Positions 1 to 6,113 of a stretch of DNA of 11,032 bases are shown in pieces. A program made the position numbers and the translations under genes. The stretch comes from Saprospiraceae bacterium (GTDB lineage: Bacteria > Bacteroidota > Bacteroidia > Chitinophagales > Saprospiraceae), in the NCBI GenBank assembly GCA_013361075.1, contig JABWAJ010000137.1, forward strand, positions 1 to 11,032, given 5' to 3'. The stretch's first letter is position 1. Every line of letters starts with the position of its first letter. Below the pieces are notes generated by a model. The model saw only the letters and a list, made by a program, of their open reading frames with translations. It was not told the origin of the DNA and searched no databases.

Positions 1-176
1 GGCATCATGACATCGAGGATGCACAGGTCGAAGTGCCCACGGCGGAAGGTAGCAAGCCCTGATTCGCCATCGCGGCACAATTTAACTTCGAGGCCTTCAC
101 TCTCTAAAAATTCAGTAAGCAGGAAACCAAGGCTGAGGTCGTCTTCGACAATCAGGATGCGGGCGCTGTTTTTCAT
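1..176 (-). CDS. Response regulator, receiver domain (3' end cut by window)
   Basis: This is the N-terminal 58 codons of a two-component response regulator; the rest lies beyond the window start. The translation opens MKNSARILIVEDD, with the acidic pair D12/D13 that binds magnesium, and reaches ILDVMMP with the phospho-accepting aspartate at residue 55. It follows the histidine kinase on the same strand, so the two very probably form one operon and a cognate pair. OmpR-type (winged-helix output) is an inference from the receiver style and from the 11-bp direct repeats upstream of the kinase; the output domain is not visible. The start is uncertain. ATG at 176 gives a normal receiver start and leaves 47 nt after the kinase stop. 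An in-frame ATGATG at 227 overlaps that stop (ATGA) and would add a 17-residue polar extension. Confidence 0.9.
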   Translation of the reverse strand, partial: MKNSARILIVEDDLSLGFLLTEFLESEGLEVKLCRDGESGLATFRRGHFDLCILDVMM

Positions 177-223
177 AGCGGGGAAAACCGTGGTTGAATC
201 GGAACGATTTTTTCGTGAAACCA

Positions 224-1471
224 TCATGCCGGTAAAAATACTTCAAAGCGGCTGCCTTTGTTGAGTTCGCTGCTTACGCGGATGAACCCTTTGTGCAATT
301 CCACCATACTTTTTACATAAGCCAGGCCGAGGCCAAACCCTTTTTGTTCGTGCAGGTTGCCCTGGTTGGCGCGCTGAAACTTCTCAAAAATGTGTCCGCA
401 CTGGCTGTCGGGGATGCCGATGCCATTGTCTTGTACCCAAATCAGGACCCCCTCGGCCTGCTCCTGAGCCGAAATCCGGATTTCGGGGTTGCCACAGGAA
501 TATTTCAGGGCATTGTCGAGCAGGTTGCGAAAAACGTTGCCAAGGTGCAGGCGGTCGCCGAAAACCTCGAATTTGTCTGAAACCCCATCAACCTGTACCG
601 TAGCACCCCGCGCCTCGATTTGCATGCCCATTTCGTCGCAAACAGCTTGCAGGAGGGCCTTCAGGTTTACTTGTTCTTTTTGCAGGCTGTAATCGCCGTT
701 TTCGATGCGGGCCAGGTGGAGCACGCGTTCTACCTGAGCAAGCAGTTTGCTGTTTTCACGCCGGATGACATCCACCATTTGATTGTCTTTCAAATCTTTG
801 TGTTTTTTAACCAGCAGGTTGGTAGCCAGGTTGACATTTGTCAGCGGGGTACGGAATTCGTGGGCCATATTGTTGAAAAAATCTACATTGGTTTCCAACA
901 GGCGTTTTTGCTTCATCAGCGACCAGTTGGCATACCAAAGTACCACCGCCGTAAACAGCAGAATCAGTACGAAGGCGATGATCATGAAGCGCATTTTGCC
1001 CATCATGAAGGTTTCTTTATCCGGAAAGTTCAGGTAGGTGAAAGCCGAAGTGTCCGTTGAATCCGACTCGGTGACCATCATGGCACACTGGGGTGGCTGC
1101 AAGTCGCCCTGATCGAGAAGCTGAGAAACGGTGCCATCGGGTACCGGTATGTAAAAATCGAGGTCTATGCCCTGTTCTTTTAAAGCGAGTTCAAGGTTGG
1201 CCCGGAAGGCCGTATCCAATGCCAGAGAGCCGGATAAGGCCGGAATGCCGGTATCCGGACAAGCCTGTTCGCAGGAGACTGACTTGCCGCTGCAAAGTTG
1301 TCCGCCACTGGCCTCTACCGCCGAACAAAGGGCCATGGAGACCTGGCGGTTGAAGATTTCTTCCGACAACTGCCGGGAATACCGCATCCACTCAGCCTGG
1401 AAATAGACCAGCCCGATGACAGCCAGGGTGGAAGCGATGAGCAAAACGGGTATCCTGTTCAATGGTATCAT
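224..1471 (-). CDS. Membrane sensor histidine kinase with cysteine-rich sensor domain
   Basis: This 415-residue protein is a complete two-component sensor kinase that should phosphorylate the receiver encoded just downstream. Membrane segments lie at about residues 7-25 and 162-181, enclosing an extracytoplasmic sensor of roughly 130 residues. The H box (FFNNMAHEFRTPLTN) carries the phospho-accepting H204. The N box is at 312-325 (NVFRNLLDNALKYS), G1 at 348-353 (DNGIGI), the F box at 362-367 and G2 at 378-383 (GFGLGL), so the ATPase domain is intact. No HAMP or PAS domain is evident between the second membrane helix and the H box. The sensor holds five cysteines (49, 60, 67, 71, 129), four of them within 23 residues. 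This suggests disulfide, thiol or metal sensing, but no signal can be named. A cysteine-rich secreted protein is encoded divergently. Confidence 0.95.
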   Translation of the reverse strand: MIPLNRIPVLLIASTLAVIGLVYFQAEWMRYSRQLSEEIFNRQVSMALCSAVEASGGQLCSGKSVSCEQACPDTGIPALSGSLALDTAFRANLELALKEQGIDLDFYIPVPDGTVSQLLDQGDLQPPQCAMMVTESDSTDTSAFTYLNFPDKETFMMGKMRFMIIAFVLILLFTAVVLWYANWSLMKQKRLLETNVDFFNNMAHEFRTPLTNVNLATNLLVKKHKDLKDNQMVDVIRRENSKLLAQVERVLHLARIENGDYSLQKEQVNLKALLQAVCDEMGMQIEARGATVQVDGVSDKFEVFGDRLHLGNVFRNLLDNALKYSCGNPEIRISAQEQAEGVLIWVQDNGIGIPDSQCGHIFEKFQRANQGNLHEQKGFGLGLAYVKSMVELHKGFIRVSSELNKGSRFEVFLPA

Positions 1472-1486
1472 GCTACAAAATAAAGC

Positions 1487-1518
1487 ATAAAATAGCCGAC
1501 CTGCTGCGAAAATAACAA
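1487..1518 (-). promoter_or_regulatory. Weak candidate promoter for the histidine kinase operon
   Basis: On the minus strand a TTG (1516-1518) lies 21 nt upstream of TATTTTAT (1487-1494). The latter matches the Bacteroidota -7 element TAnnTTTG at six of eight positions. The TTG falls within the first 11-bp repeat, so a regulator bound there could touch both directions. The match is weak. Confidence 0.3.
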
Positions 1519-1545
1519 GTGCTTAACAAGTGCCTAACACCTGGG
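1513..1545. promoter_or_regulatory. Tandem 11-bp direct repeats, candidate response-regulator operator
   Basis: Three head-to-tail 11-mers are visible: TAACAAGTGCT, TAACAAGTGCC and TAACACCTGGG. The first two agree at 10 of 11 positions; the third keeps TAACA and agrees at 7 of 11. An 11-bp period puts each half-site on the same DNA face, as seen for OmpR/PhoB-family dimers, whose boxes are often TTAAC-like. The array ends 26 nt before a TACCTTTG box of the divergent secreted-protein gene. That box has no TTG at the expected -33 spacing, which fits activator dependence. That the neighbouring receiver binds here is an inference. Confidence 0.6.
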
Positions 1546-1571
1546 TGACAGCATTCAGATTGACAAGGCCC

Positions 1572-1579
1572 TACCTTTG
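1572..1579 (+). promoter_or_regulatory. Candidate -7 element of the secreted-protein gene
   Basis: TACCTTTG is a full match to the Bacteroidota -7 consensus TAnnTTTG. It lies 47 nt before the start codon at 1627. No TTG occurs 17-23 nt upstream; instead the 11-bp repeat array abuts that position. Confidence 0.5.
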
Positions 1580-1626
1580 TGGTGTTGATTTGACATTCTT
1601 TTCTTCACCATTAAATTTTCAACGAC

Positions 1627-1998
1627 ATGAAAAACGTAGGTATGACTTTGTTCTTCTTTTTTAGCTTAGCAATCACCCAACTGTCTGCACAAAGCTGCCC
1701 GCCTTCGCCAAACTGCCCTCCGGCCTGCTGCGTAAAAACTTGCACACCTGACGGAAAAAGTGCTGCTGTAGATAACAAAACAACCACCGTTGCTGGCCTG
1801 ATGGCTACCTGTACGCCTGCCCAACTGGAAGCATGCAAAACAGCTGCCGGCACATCTGGTTGCTCCAAATCGGGCAAAAGCGCAGCCCTAACCACAACCG
1901 GAAAAGCAACGACCGTTGCCAACAAAACGACTGGCGGCCAGGCAAAAGCAGGATGTACCCAGCCCTGTACAAAACCAGCATCTACCCTGGAACAATAA
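1627..1998 (+). CDS. Small secreted cysteine-rich protein
   Basis: I recognise no family. The 123-residue product begins with a signal peptide (basic MKN, a phenylalanine-rich hydrophobic core at 7-17, probable cleavage after LSA at 21). The mature part of about 100 residues has ten cysteines at 24, 30, 34, 35, 39, 62, 70, 79, 110 and 114, with an N-terminal cluster CPPSPNCPPACC. The rest is rich in K, T, A and G. Two halves look duplicated: C-x3-GKSAA occurs at 39-47 and again 40 residues later at 79-87, each followed by a KxTTVA stretch. The gene is divergent from the histidine kinase across 155 bp that hold direct repeats, so it is a likely target, ligand or accessory of that system. Metal or thiol binding is possible; nothing visible proves it. 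A hairpin terminator follows. Confidence 0.8.
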   Translation: MKNVGMTLFFFFSLAITQLSAQSCPPSPNCPPACCVKTCTPDGKSAAVDNKTTTVAGLMATCTPAQLEACKTAAGTSGCSKSGKSAALTTTGKATTVANKTTGGQAKAGCTQPCTKPASTLEQ

Positions 1999-2031
1999 GC
2001 AAAAAACGCCTAAATCATCCGACTAAAAAAG

Positions 2032-2072
2032 ACAGGCGGTCAGAAGGAGATTCTGATCGCCTGTTGTGTTTT
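2032..2072. terminator. Bidirectional intrinsic terminator
   Basis: A 14-bp stem (ACAGGCGGTCAGAA, 2032-2045, with TTCTGATCGCCTGT, 2051-2064) has one G-T wobble and a 5-nt loop. TGTGTTTT follows on the plus strand, and an A run at 2025-2030 gives a T tract on the minus strand. It lies between the convergent secreted-protein and methyltransferase genes and can serve both. Confidence 0.85.
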
Positions 2073-2192
2073 GAAACGCAATACGACGAGCTTCGGGTTG
2101 CAGGCTTTGCAAGCAATGCCGCATTCCTACACGCTGCGCCCGCTAAACTGTAATGGCTCTGATTTGTCTGTCAGTTCGTGTTTTCTGTCTGA

Positions 2193-2996
2193 CTACTGTT
2201 TCACGGCATAACCCATGTAACCTACATTCAGATCGTTGCTCTCTTTCATTTTCACTTTTTTCCCAAACTCCGCATAGGTCAGCTTGCCTTTGGCCCGCTG
2301 GCGAAGCAAACCAACCAGTTTGATTGGGTTTACGTTTGGTGACATTCCCTTGAGTTGTTTTATTTCCATGCCGTAAGCAAAGCAAAGTTCTTTCAGTTCA
2401 GCAGGTTTAATAAACATTTCGTAAACGTGAAGTCCGGGTTGCACCAATGCAGTTGATTTCCACTCCTGCCAAATTTTTATGATGATGAGCTTGCTTAAAA
2501 ACGTTCGGTTAATCGTGTCGAAAAAGAACACCCCTCCTGGTTTCAAAACCCTGCTGATTTCTGCAATCGATTTATTTAAATCCCGTACATGCTCTAATAC
2601 GTCGCAGCAATATACCACGTCAAAACTGTTGTCAGGATAAGGCAATTGCTCTGCCGTACCCGTTTCATAATGGATGCTCAATCCACTTTTTTTTGCATGA
2701 TTTATGGCTGTCTTGATGGAGTTTTCCGATGGGTCAATGCCTGTAACGGTAAATCCTGCTGCTGCAAATTCTTCGGCTAAAACCCCGCCTCCGCAACCTA
2801 CATCCAATGCGGTTTTCCCTTTTGCAGACTGTTTTAAAATGCCGGTGTAGTGTTTCAGGAAATACCCAAACCTGCATGGGTTGAACGAAGTTTTTAACAG
2901 GCTAAGGAACTCGTTTTCGTTCCACCAAATGTCTTTTTCCGCATTGTAAAATTGGTTGTCAATGCGATTGTAGATGTCATTTGAAATAGTTTGCAT
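2193..2996 (-). CDS. UbiG-like class I SAM-dependent methyltransferase
   Basis: This 267-residue cytosolic enzyme transfers a methyl group from S-adenosylmethionine. Motif I is LDVGCGGGVLAEEFA (64-78), continuing into GFTVTGIDPSENSI (81-94), the UbiG-type signature with the ribose-binding acidic residue D88. FDVVYCCDVLEHV (125-137) and LKPGGVFFFDTINRT (151-165) are the following core motifs. The order and wording resemble the O-methyltransferase UbiG of ubiquinone synthesis. Bacteroidota generally use menaquinone, so the true substrate is open; another quinone, polyketide or small phenol is possible. It lies 75 bp downstream of the Crp-like regulator on the same strand and has its own candidate promoter. 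It ends beside the bidirectional terminator. Confidence 0.85.
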   Translation of the reverse strand: MQTISNDIYNRIDNQFYNAEKDIWWNENEFLSLLKTSFNPCRFGYFLKHYTGILKQSAKGKTALDVGCGGGVLAEEFAAAGFTVTGIDPSENSIKTAINHAKKSGLSIHYETGTAEQLPYPDNSFDVVYCCDVLEHVRDLNKSIAEISRVLKPGGVFFFDTINRTFLSKLIIIKIWQEWKSTALVQPGLHVYEMFIKPAELKELCFAYGMEIKQLKGMSPNVNPIKLVGLLRQRAKGKLTYAEFGKKVKMKESNDLNVGYMGYAVKQ

Positions 2997-3021
2997 ATCC
3001 TTATTGTTTTAAATTGTGATG

Positions 3022-3048
3022 CAAAGCTATTTACCTGTTAAGCCTCAA
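3022..3048 (-). promoter_or_regulatory. Candidate promoter of the UbiG-like methyltransferase
   Basis: On the minus strand TAGCTTTG (3022-3029) matches TAnnTTTG exactly, with a TTG (3046-3048) 16 nt upstream, slightly short of the usual gap. It starts about 25 nt before the start codon, so this gene can be expressed apart from the regulator upstream. Confidence 0.5.
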
Positions 3049-3052
3049 TTGA

Positions 3053-3066
3053 TTAACTGCGGTTAA
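3053..3066. promoter_or_regulatory. Inverted repeat TTAAC-N4-GTTAA, possible operator
   Basis: TTAACTGCGGTTAA is a perfect 5-bp inverted repeat with a 4-nt centre. It lies just past the stop of the Crp-like gene and just upstream of the methyltransferase promoter. A dimeric regulator, possibly the adjacent Crp-like protein, could bind it. The AT-rich arms are short and chance is possible. Confidence 0.3.
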
Positions 3067-3071
3067 GAAAA

Positions 3072-3650
3072 TTATTTGTTGTCAAAAATTCGTTTTCTCA
3101 AACGGCTTAGCGATTGTGGTTCGATACCGAGATAAGCGGCAATGTACTGTTGTGGTATTCGTTGCAGGGTTTGCGGTTGTCGCTGAATAAGGTCCAAATA
3201 TCTCTCTTCTACCGATTTAAACCGGATTTCCTGAATGCGGTTCATCATGGCTGCATGGCTCCTCCGCACCAGTTGTATGTGTCCGTCTTTGAACTTAGGA
3301 TATTTCTCCATGAGGCTAAAAAAATCATTGCGATTGATAACTTCAATGGTACTATCCTCCACTGCCTGAATGTTGTAAACGGTAGGTGTTTGATTTTCTA
3401 AGCTGTGCAAGTCAGCAACCCACCAATCCTCAAAACTGAAATGAGTTACGCTTTCGTGTAAATTGTCGTCTACTGAGTAGGTGCGAAAGGAACCATGCTC
3501 TACATAAGCCACCCGCTTGCAAATTTCGCCTTCTTGCAGAATGTGTTCTTTTCGTTTTATCTCAAGTGTATTGAACCGCGATAAAATGTCAGTCAGTTGA
3601 CTGTCAGAAAACCATCCTGTTGATTGCAAAAAATTAGTTAGTCGTGTCAT
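3072..3650 (-). CDS. Crp/Fnr-family transcriptional regulator
   Basis: This 192-residue protein has a cyclic-nucleotide-binding-type beta-roll at about 25-110 (HILQEGEICKRVAYVEHGSFRTY), a linking helix, and a C-terminal DNA-binding region at 166-188 (PQQYIAAYLGIEPQSLSRLRKR), typical of the Crp-like regulators common in Bacteroidota. The phosphate-binding cassette that contacts cAMP in Crp is not recognisable; FEDWWVADLHSL stands there, so it may sense another ligand or none. ATG at 3650 is chosen over an in-frame ATG at 3689 because family members start close to the beta-roll. The extra 13 residues (MFGQQRCQEIRLL) are unlike the family. A candidate promoter lies at 3728-3760. It is transcribed towards the UbiG-like gene. 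Confidence 0.88.
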   Translation of the reverse strand: MTRLTNFLQSTGWFSDSQLTDILSRFNTLEIKRKEHILQEGEICKRVAYVEHGSFRTYSVDDNLHESVTHFSFEDWWVADLHSLENQTPTVYNIQAVEDSTIEVINRNDFFSLMEKYPKFKDGHIQLVRRSHAAMMNRIQEIRFKSVEERYLDLIQRQPQTLQRIPQQYIAAYLGIEPQSLSRLRKRIFDNK

Positions 3651-3727
3651 AAGTAACCTGATTTCCTGGCAGCGCTGTTGTCCGAACATGAGGCTTTCAC
3701 AGGCGATGCCCTATTCATTCAGAGATC

Positions 3728-3760
3728 CAAAAGATAACACATTGAGTCATTGGTTTACAA
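3728..3760 (-). promoter_or_regulatory. Candidate promoter of the Crp-like regulator
   Basis: On the minus strand TTG (3758-3760) is followed after 21 nt by TATCTTTTG (3728-3736), a TAnnTTTG-like element with one extra base. It implies an mRNA leader of about 75 nt before the ATG at 3650 and would lie upstream of either possible start. Confidence 0.45.
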
Positions 3761-3801
3761 GTTTTTAAAAAAGTGAAGTTATGTTTTTTCATAAATCCTG
3801 A

Positions 3802-4638
3802 TTACTGCTCCCCCTGATAGGGCTTCAATTCTCCCATTTCACCATTGGCGCGTCTTTTTTGAGTTGCCTCCATTTGTTCTTTTGTGGTCATTACAAACGG
3901 GCCTCCATAGACAATCGGTTCATTGATTGGTTTGGCCGTGGCAAACATGAATTCCAGTCCTTCCGGGCCTGCATCTATCACGACAAGGTTTCCCTCCTGG
4001 CTGAAGTTGATCAGGGTTTGCCCCTTCACTTCGCTGCCTCCTGTTTTTCCATTCCCACTCAACCCATAGGCGAAGGCCATCTCTTTTGCCTCTAATTCGA
4101 TGGATTTTCCGGGTTTCAGGTACACATGAAGCAAGTTTACGGCGGTTACCATTTGGAAAGGGGAAGTCTTTGCCCCAAAGTTGCCGTGTATAATCCTGAC
4201 TTTATGGTCTTCTGTTATGACTTCCGGTACGTCATTCGCATTGGCATGGATCGCTTTTGGAGCAACCCACCGGTTGGCTTCACTATGGTTAAACCATATT
4301 TGAAACCCGTGGGTATCAACACCGGATTCCCGTGGAAACTCATCATGAAACATTCCGCTTCCTGCCTGCGAAATATGAAATCCTCCGGGTTCGATATAGC
4401 TAAAATCGCCTAAGCTGTCCCTGTTGATGAAGCCTTGCGGGCTATCCGGAAGCATGTAGGTCATTACGGAAATGCCTGCGTGTGGATGTGGACCAAATAC
4501 CGCCTGATTCATGTGGTATTCTGTGAAAACCAAAACGGGTTCAATGGGAAATGAATGCGCCATGATGTCCACACCGTTTAGCCCCGGGAAGGCTTGTTTG
4601 AATTGAAATTCTGTTTTTCGAAGAATTGATTTATTCAT
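3802..4638 (-). CDS. Pirin family protein (bicupin)
   Basis: This 278-residue protein has the pirin layout of two cupin domains. The N-terminal cupin carries HPHAG (51-55), giving ligands H51 and H53, and GSGMFHDEF (93-101), giving H98 and E100. These match the four metal ligands of pirins (H, H, H, E). The usual HSE motif reads HDE here. The C-terminal cupin (about 160-245) lacks such ligands, as is usual, and ends in the conserved PIVYGGPFVM stretch. Known pirins bind iron; some bacterial ones have quercetin dioxygenase activity, others act as regulatory cofactors, so the role is open. It lies 75 bp downstream of a MarR regulator on the same strand. A palindromic motif shared with the marR promoter lies in that gap, suggesting MarR control. 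Confidence 0.92.
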   Translation of the reverse strand: MNKSILRKTEFQFKQAFPGLNGVDIMAHSFPIEPVLVFTEYHMNQAVFGPHPHAGISVMTYMLPDSPQGFINRDSLGDFSYIEPGGFHISQAGSGMFHDEFPRESGVDTHGFQIWFNHSEANRWVAPKAIHANANDVPEVITEDHKVRIIHGNFGAKTSPFQMVTAVNLLHVYLKPGKSIELEAKEMAFAYGLSGNGKTGGSEVKGQTLINFSQEGNLVVIDAGPEGLEFMFATAKPINEPIVYGGPFVMTTKEQMEATQKRRANGEMGELKPYQGEQ

Positions 4639-4673
4639 TACACGCGTTTTAGCATTTAAAATTAATGGTTAAA

Positions 4674-4695
4674 TAGCATATTGATAAATACGCAA
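4674..4695. promoter_or_regulatory. Imperfect palindrome upstream of pirin, candidate MarR operator
   Basis: TAGCATATT (4674-4682) and AATACGCAA (4687-4695) form an inverted repeat with 7 of 9 positions paired and a 4-nt centre. The right half lies in a 13-mer, TAAATACGCAACA (4685-4697), that recurs exactly in the marR promoter. The size fits MarR-family operators. Confidence 0.5.
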
Positions 4696-4713
4696 CATTC
4701 CGGGCAAAAAATT

Positions 4714-5148
4714 TTACCCTACATTGGCAATAATCTTTTTCAGAACATTAATGGCAATGGCTCTTTCTTCGCCGGAGACGCCAATCAAAGCGTCTTCAAT
4801 GGATTGATGGGCACATGTTGCCGTCTCCTTTTTCAGTTGCTTCCCTAAATCGGTTAAGAAAATTCTAAAAACTCTCCGGTCATTAGGGTCGTCTTGCCGT
4901 TTAACGATTCCCTCTCTTTCGAGGATGTCAACAATACGGGTTACATTAGCCCTGTTCCGGTTCGTACACAGGGCTAATTCACTTTGTTGAAGTCCGTCAT
5001 TCTGCCACAAATGCGCCAGTAACCTGAACTGATCCGGTGTGATCGGCAGGTTCCGGTCCTTCATCAGCTTTCCAAGATGTCTGTACATAGCGGTATGAGC
5101 CATACCCAGCACCCTTCCAAAAGACGTTTCAAACTTAAATGCTTCCAT
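4714..5148 (-). CDS. MarR-family transcriptional regulator
   Basis: The chosen frame gives 144 residues, a usual MarR length. The winged helix-turn-helix runs from about 36 to 100: TPDQFRLLAHLWQNDGLQQ, the recognition-helix region NRNRANVTRIVDILEREG (63-80), then the wing with DPNDRR (87-92). The outer helices at both ends form the dimer interface. Single cysteines sit at 61 and 112. MarR proteins usually repress their own and neighbouring genes until a small ligand or oxidant releases them. Start at 5148 (MEAFKFETSF) is preferred over ATG at 5199 because a very good promoter (5169-5199) occupies the would-be 17-residue extension. Neighbouring pirin is the likely regulon partner through a shared 13-mer. 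Confidence 0.93.
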   Translation of the reverse strand: MEAFKFETSFGRVLGMAHTAMYRHLGKLMKDRNLPITPDQFRLLAHLWQNDGLQQSELALCTNRNRANVTRIVDILEREGIVKRQDDPNDRRVFRIFLTDLGKQLKKETATCAHQSIEDALIGVSGEERAIAINVLKKIIANVG

Positions 5149-5157
5149 GTGAATAGT

Positions 5158-5170
5158 TAAATACGCAACA
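5158..5170. promoter_or_regulatory. Second copy of the TAAATACGCAACA motif at the marR promoter
   Basis: This exact 13-mer is identical to that at 4685-4697 and in the same orientation. It touches the -7 box (5169-5176) and covers the expected transcription start, 10 nt before the marR start codon. This is a repressor position. The left half of the palindrome is poorly kept here. Confidence 0.5.
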
Positions 5171-5199
5171 AAAATATGGGGTACATTTTTAATCTGCAA
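5169..5199 (-). promoter_or_regulatory. Promoter of the marR gene
   Basis: On the minus strand TTG (5197-5199), a 20-nt gap and TATTTTTG (5169-5176) form a full match to the Bacteroidota promoter pattern. Transcription would begin close to 5163, leaving a leader of about 15 nt before ATG at 5148. This decides the start codon. Confidence 0.7.
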
Positions 5200-5241
5200 G
5201 TTTTTTTTACACCTGGCATCTGAGGCCGATGCGGTTGGCGC

Positions 5242-5961
5242 TTAATCCTTCCTGACCGCCCGGAGGCACATAAAAGCCGGAAAATCGTTCAACTCTTTAA
5301 AATGCCTGGGGTCCAGCGCTTCAAACTCCGGCGTCGGTTTGGGTTCAATCAATTTATCCACATAAAAACCATTGTCGGTGATCGGCGCCAGACATTCGCC
5401 CAGCGGCCTTCGGAAACTATTGACCTCCACCGGTTTTCCGAATCCTTTCCAGATCCCTTTGACGTGTTCGATGTCGAAATACCTTTTCGAGTTGAAGTAA
5501 TTGTATTCAAAAAAAGGATGTTCTATAGAAATAACAAGGATTCCTTTTGGCTTTAAAACCCGGTAAAACTCCCGGATGGTTAAGGTCCAGTCCTGAACAT
5601 AATGCAAGGCCAAAGCGCAAAGCACGACATCAAAAGATTCGTCTTCAAGCATGTGACATGGCATAGATAAGTCATGAACAAAAAAATCTCCGGCATCCGG
5701 GTTTCGTTCTTTGGCCAGTTGTACCATGGTGGGGCTGATGTCAAAACCGGTGATGCTGGCACCTTTTGACAGCAAAATTTCGGCGTATTTACCCGGGCCG
5801 CAAGCCGCATCCAGAATTGATTTGCCTTCAATTTGAGGGATCAACTCCAGGGTATTGGGTCGGTCGTAATAAGCGTTGTGGGGTTTGTGGTCAATCAACG
5901 CATTGTACCTTTCCGCCATCTGTTCATAAGCGGAAAGGATTTTTTCCCGGATTAACTCCAT
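5242..5961 (-). CDS. Class I SAM-dependent methyltransferase
   Basis: This 239-residue protein belongs to the Methyltransf_11/25 type. Motif I is SILDAACGPGKYAEIL (48-63), followed by ITGFDISPTMVQLAKERNPD (70-89) with the acidic D74 at the end of strand two. FDVVLCALALHYV (110-122) and LKPKGILVISIEHPF (136-150) complete the Rossmann-fold core. The C-terminal third (about 150-230), with IEHPFFEYNYF and a FRRPLGEC stretch, would form the substrate lid. This type is widespread in bacteria and its substrate cannot be read from sequence; it is not close to the UbiG-like enzyme nearby. It precedes marR by about 90 bp on the same strand. The start near 5961 fits the family, and a partial -7 match lies upstream. 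Confidence 0.88.
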   Translation of the reverse strand: MELIREKILSAYEQMAERYNALIDHKPHNAYYDRPNTLELIPQIEGKSILDAACGPGKYAEILLSKGASITGFDISPTMVQLAKERNPDAGDFFVHDLSMPCHMLEDESFDVVLCALALHYVQDWTLTIREFYRVLKPKGILVISIEHPFFEYNYFNSKRYFDIEHVKGIWKGFGKPVEVNSFRRPLGECLAPITDNGFYVDKLIEPKPTPEFEALDPRHFKELNDFPAFMCLRAVRKD

Positions 5962-5977
5962 GCGGTTGTTGTTTTGG

Positions 5978-5985
5978 GAAAGATA
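5978..5985 (-). promoter_or_regulatory. Weak -7 candidate for the second methyltransferase
   Basis: TATCTTTC on the minus strand matches TAnnTTTG at seven of eight positions, 16 nt before the start codon. No TTG is found at the usual -33 distance. Confidence 0.3.
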
Positions 5986-6055
5986 AGACCTTTGAGCCGT
6001 TTCTGTGATGGAAACTTTATTGAGGTTGTGCCGTACGGAAAGAATTTGATCTTCT

Positions 6056-6082
6056 TTTACAAATCCTTTACATCGTTTTACA
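6056..6082. promoter_or_regulatory. Three phased TTTACA direct repeats upstream of the BNR lipoprotein gene
   Basis: TTTACA occurs at 6056, 6067 and 6077, so the spacings are 11 and 10 bp, close to one helical turn. The second and third copies extend to TTTACATC. The set lies about 30 nt upstream of a CACCTTTG box (6114-6121), a 7-of-8 match to TAnnTTTG on the plus strand. A direct-repeat-binding activator site is possible; the AT-rich context makes chance a real alternative. Confidence 0.35.
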
Positions 6083-6113
6083 TCTGAAAAACGGTATGGT
6101 CGTTCTGAACCCG

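Noticed and set aside
1611..1925. Antisense minus-strand frame over the secreted-protein gene
   Set aside because: The plus-strand frame has a signal peptide, patterned cysteines, a promoter-like box and a terminator. The antisense frame has none of these.
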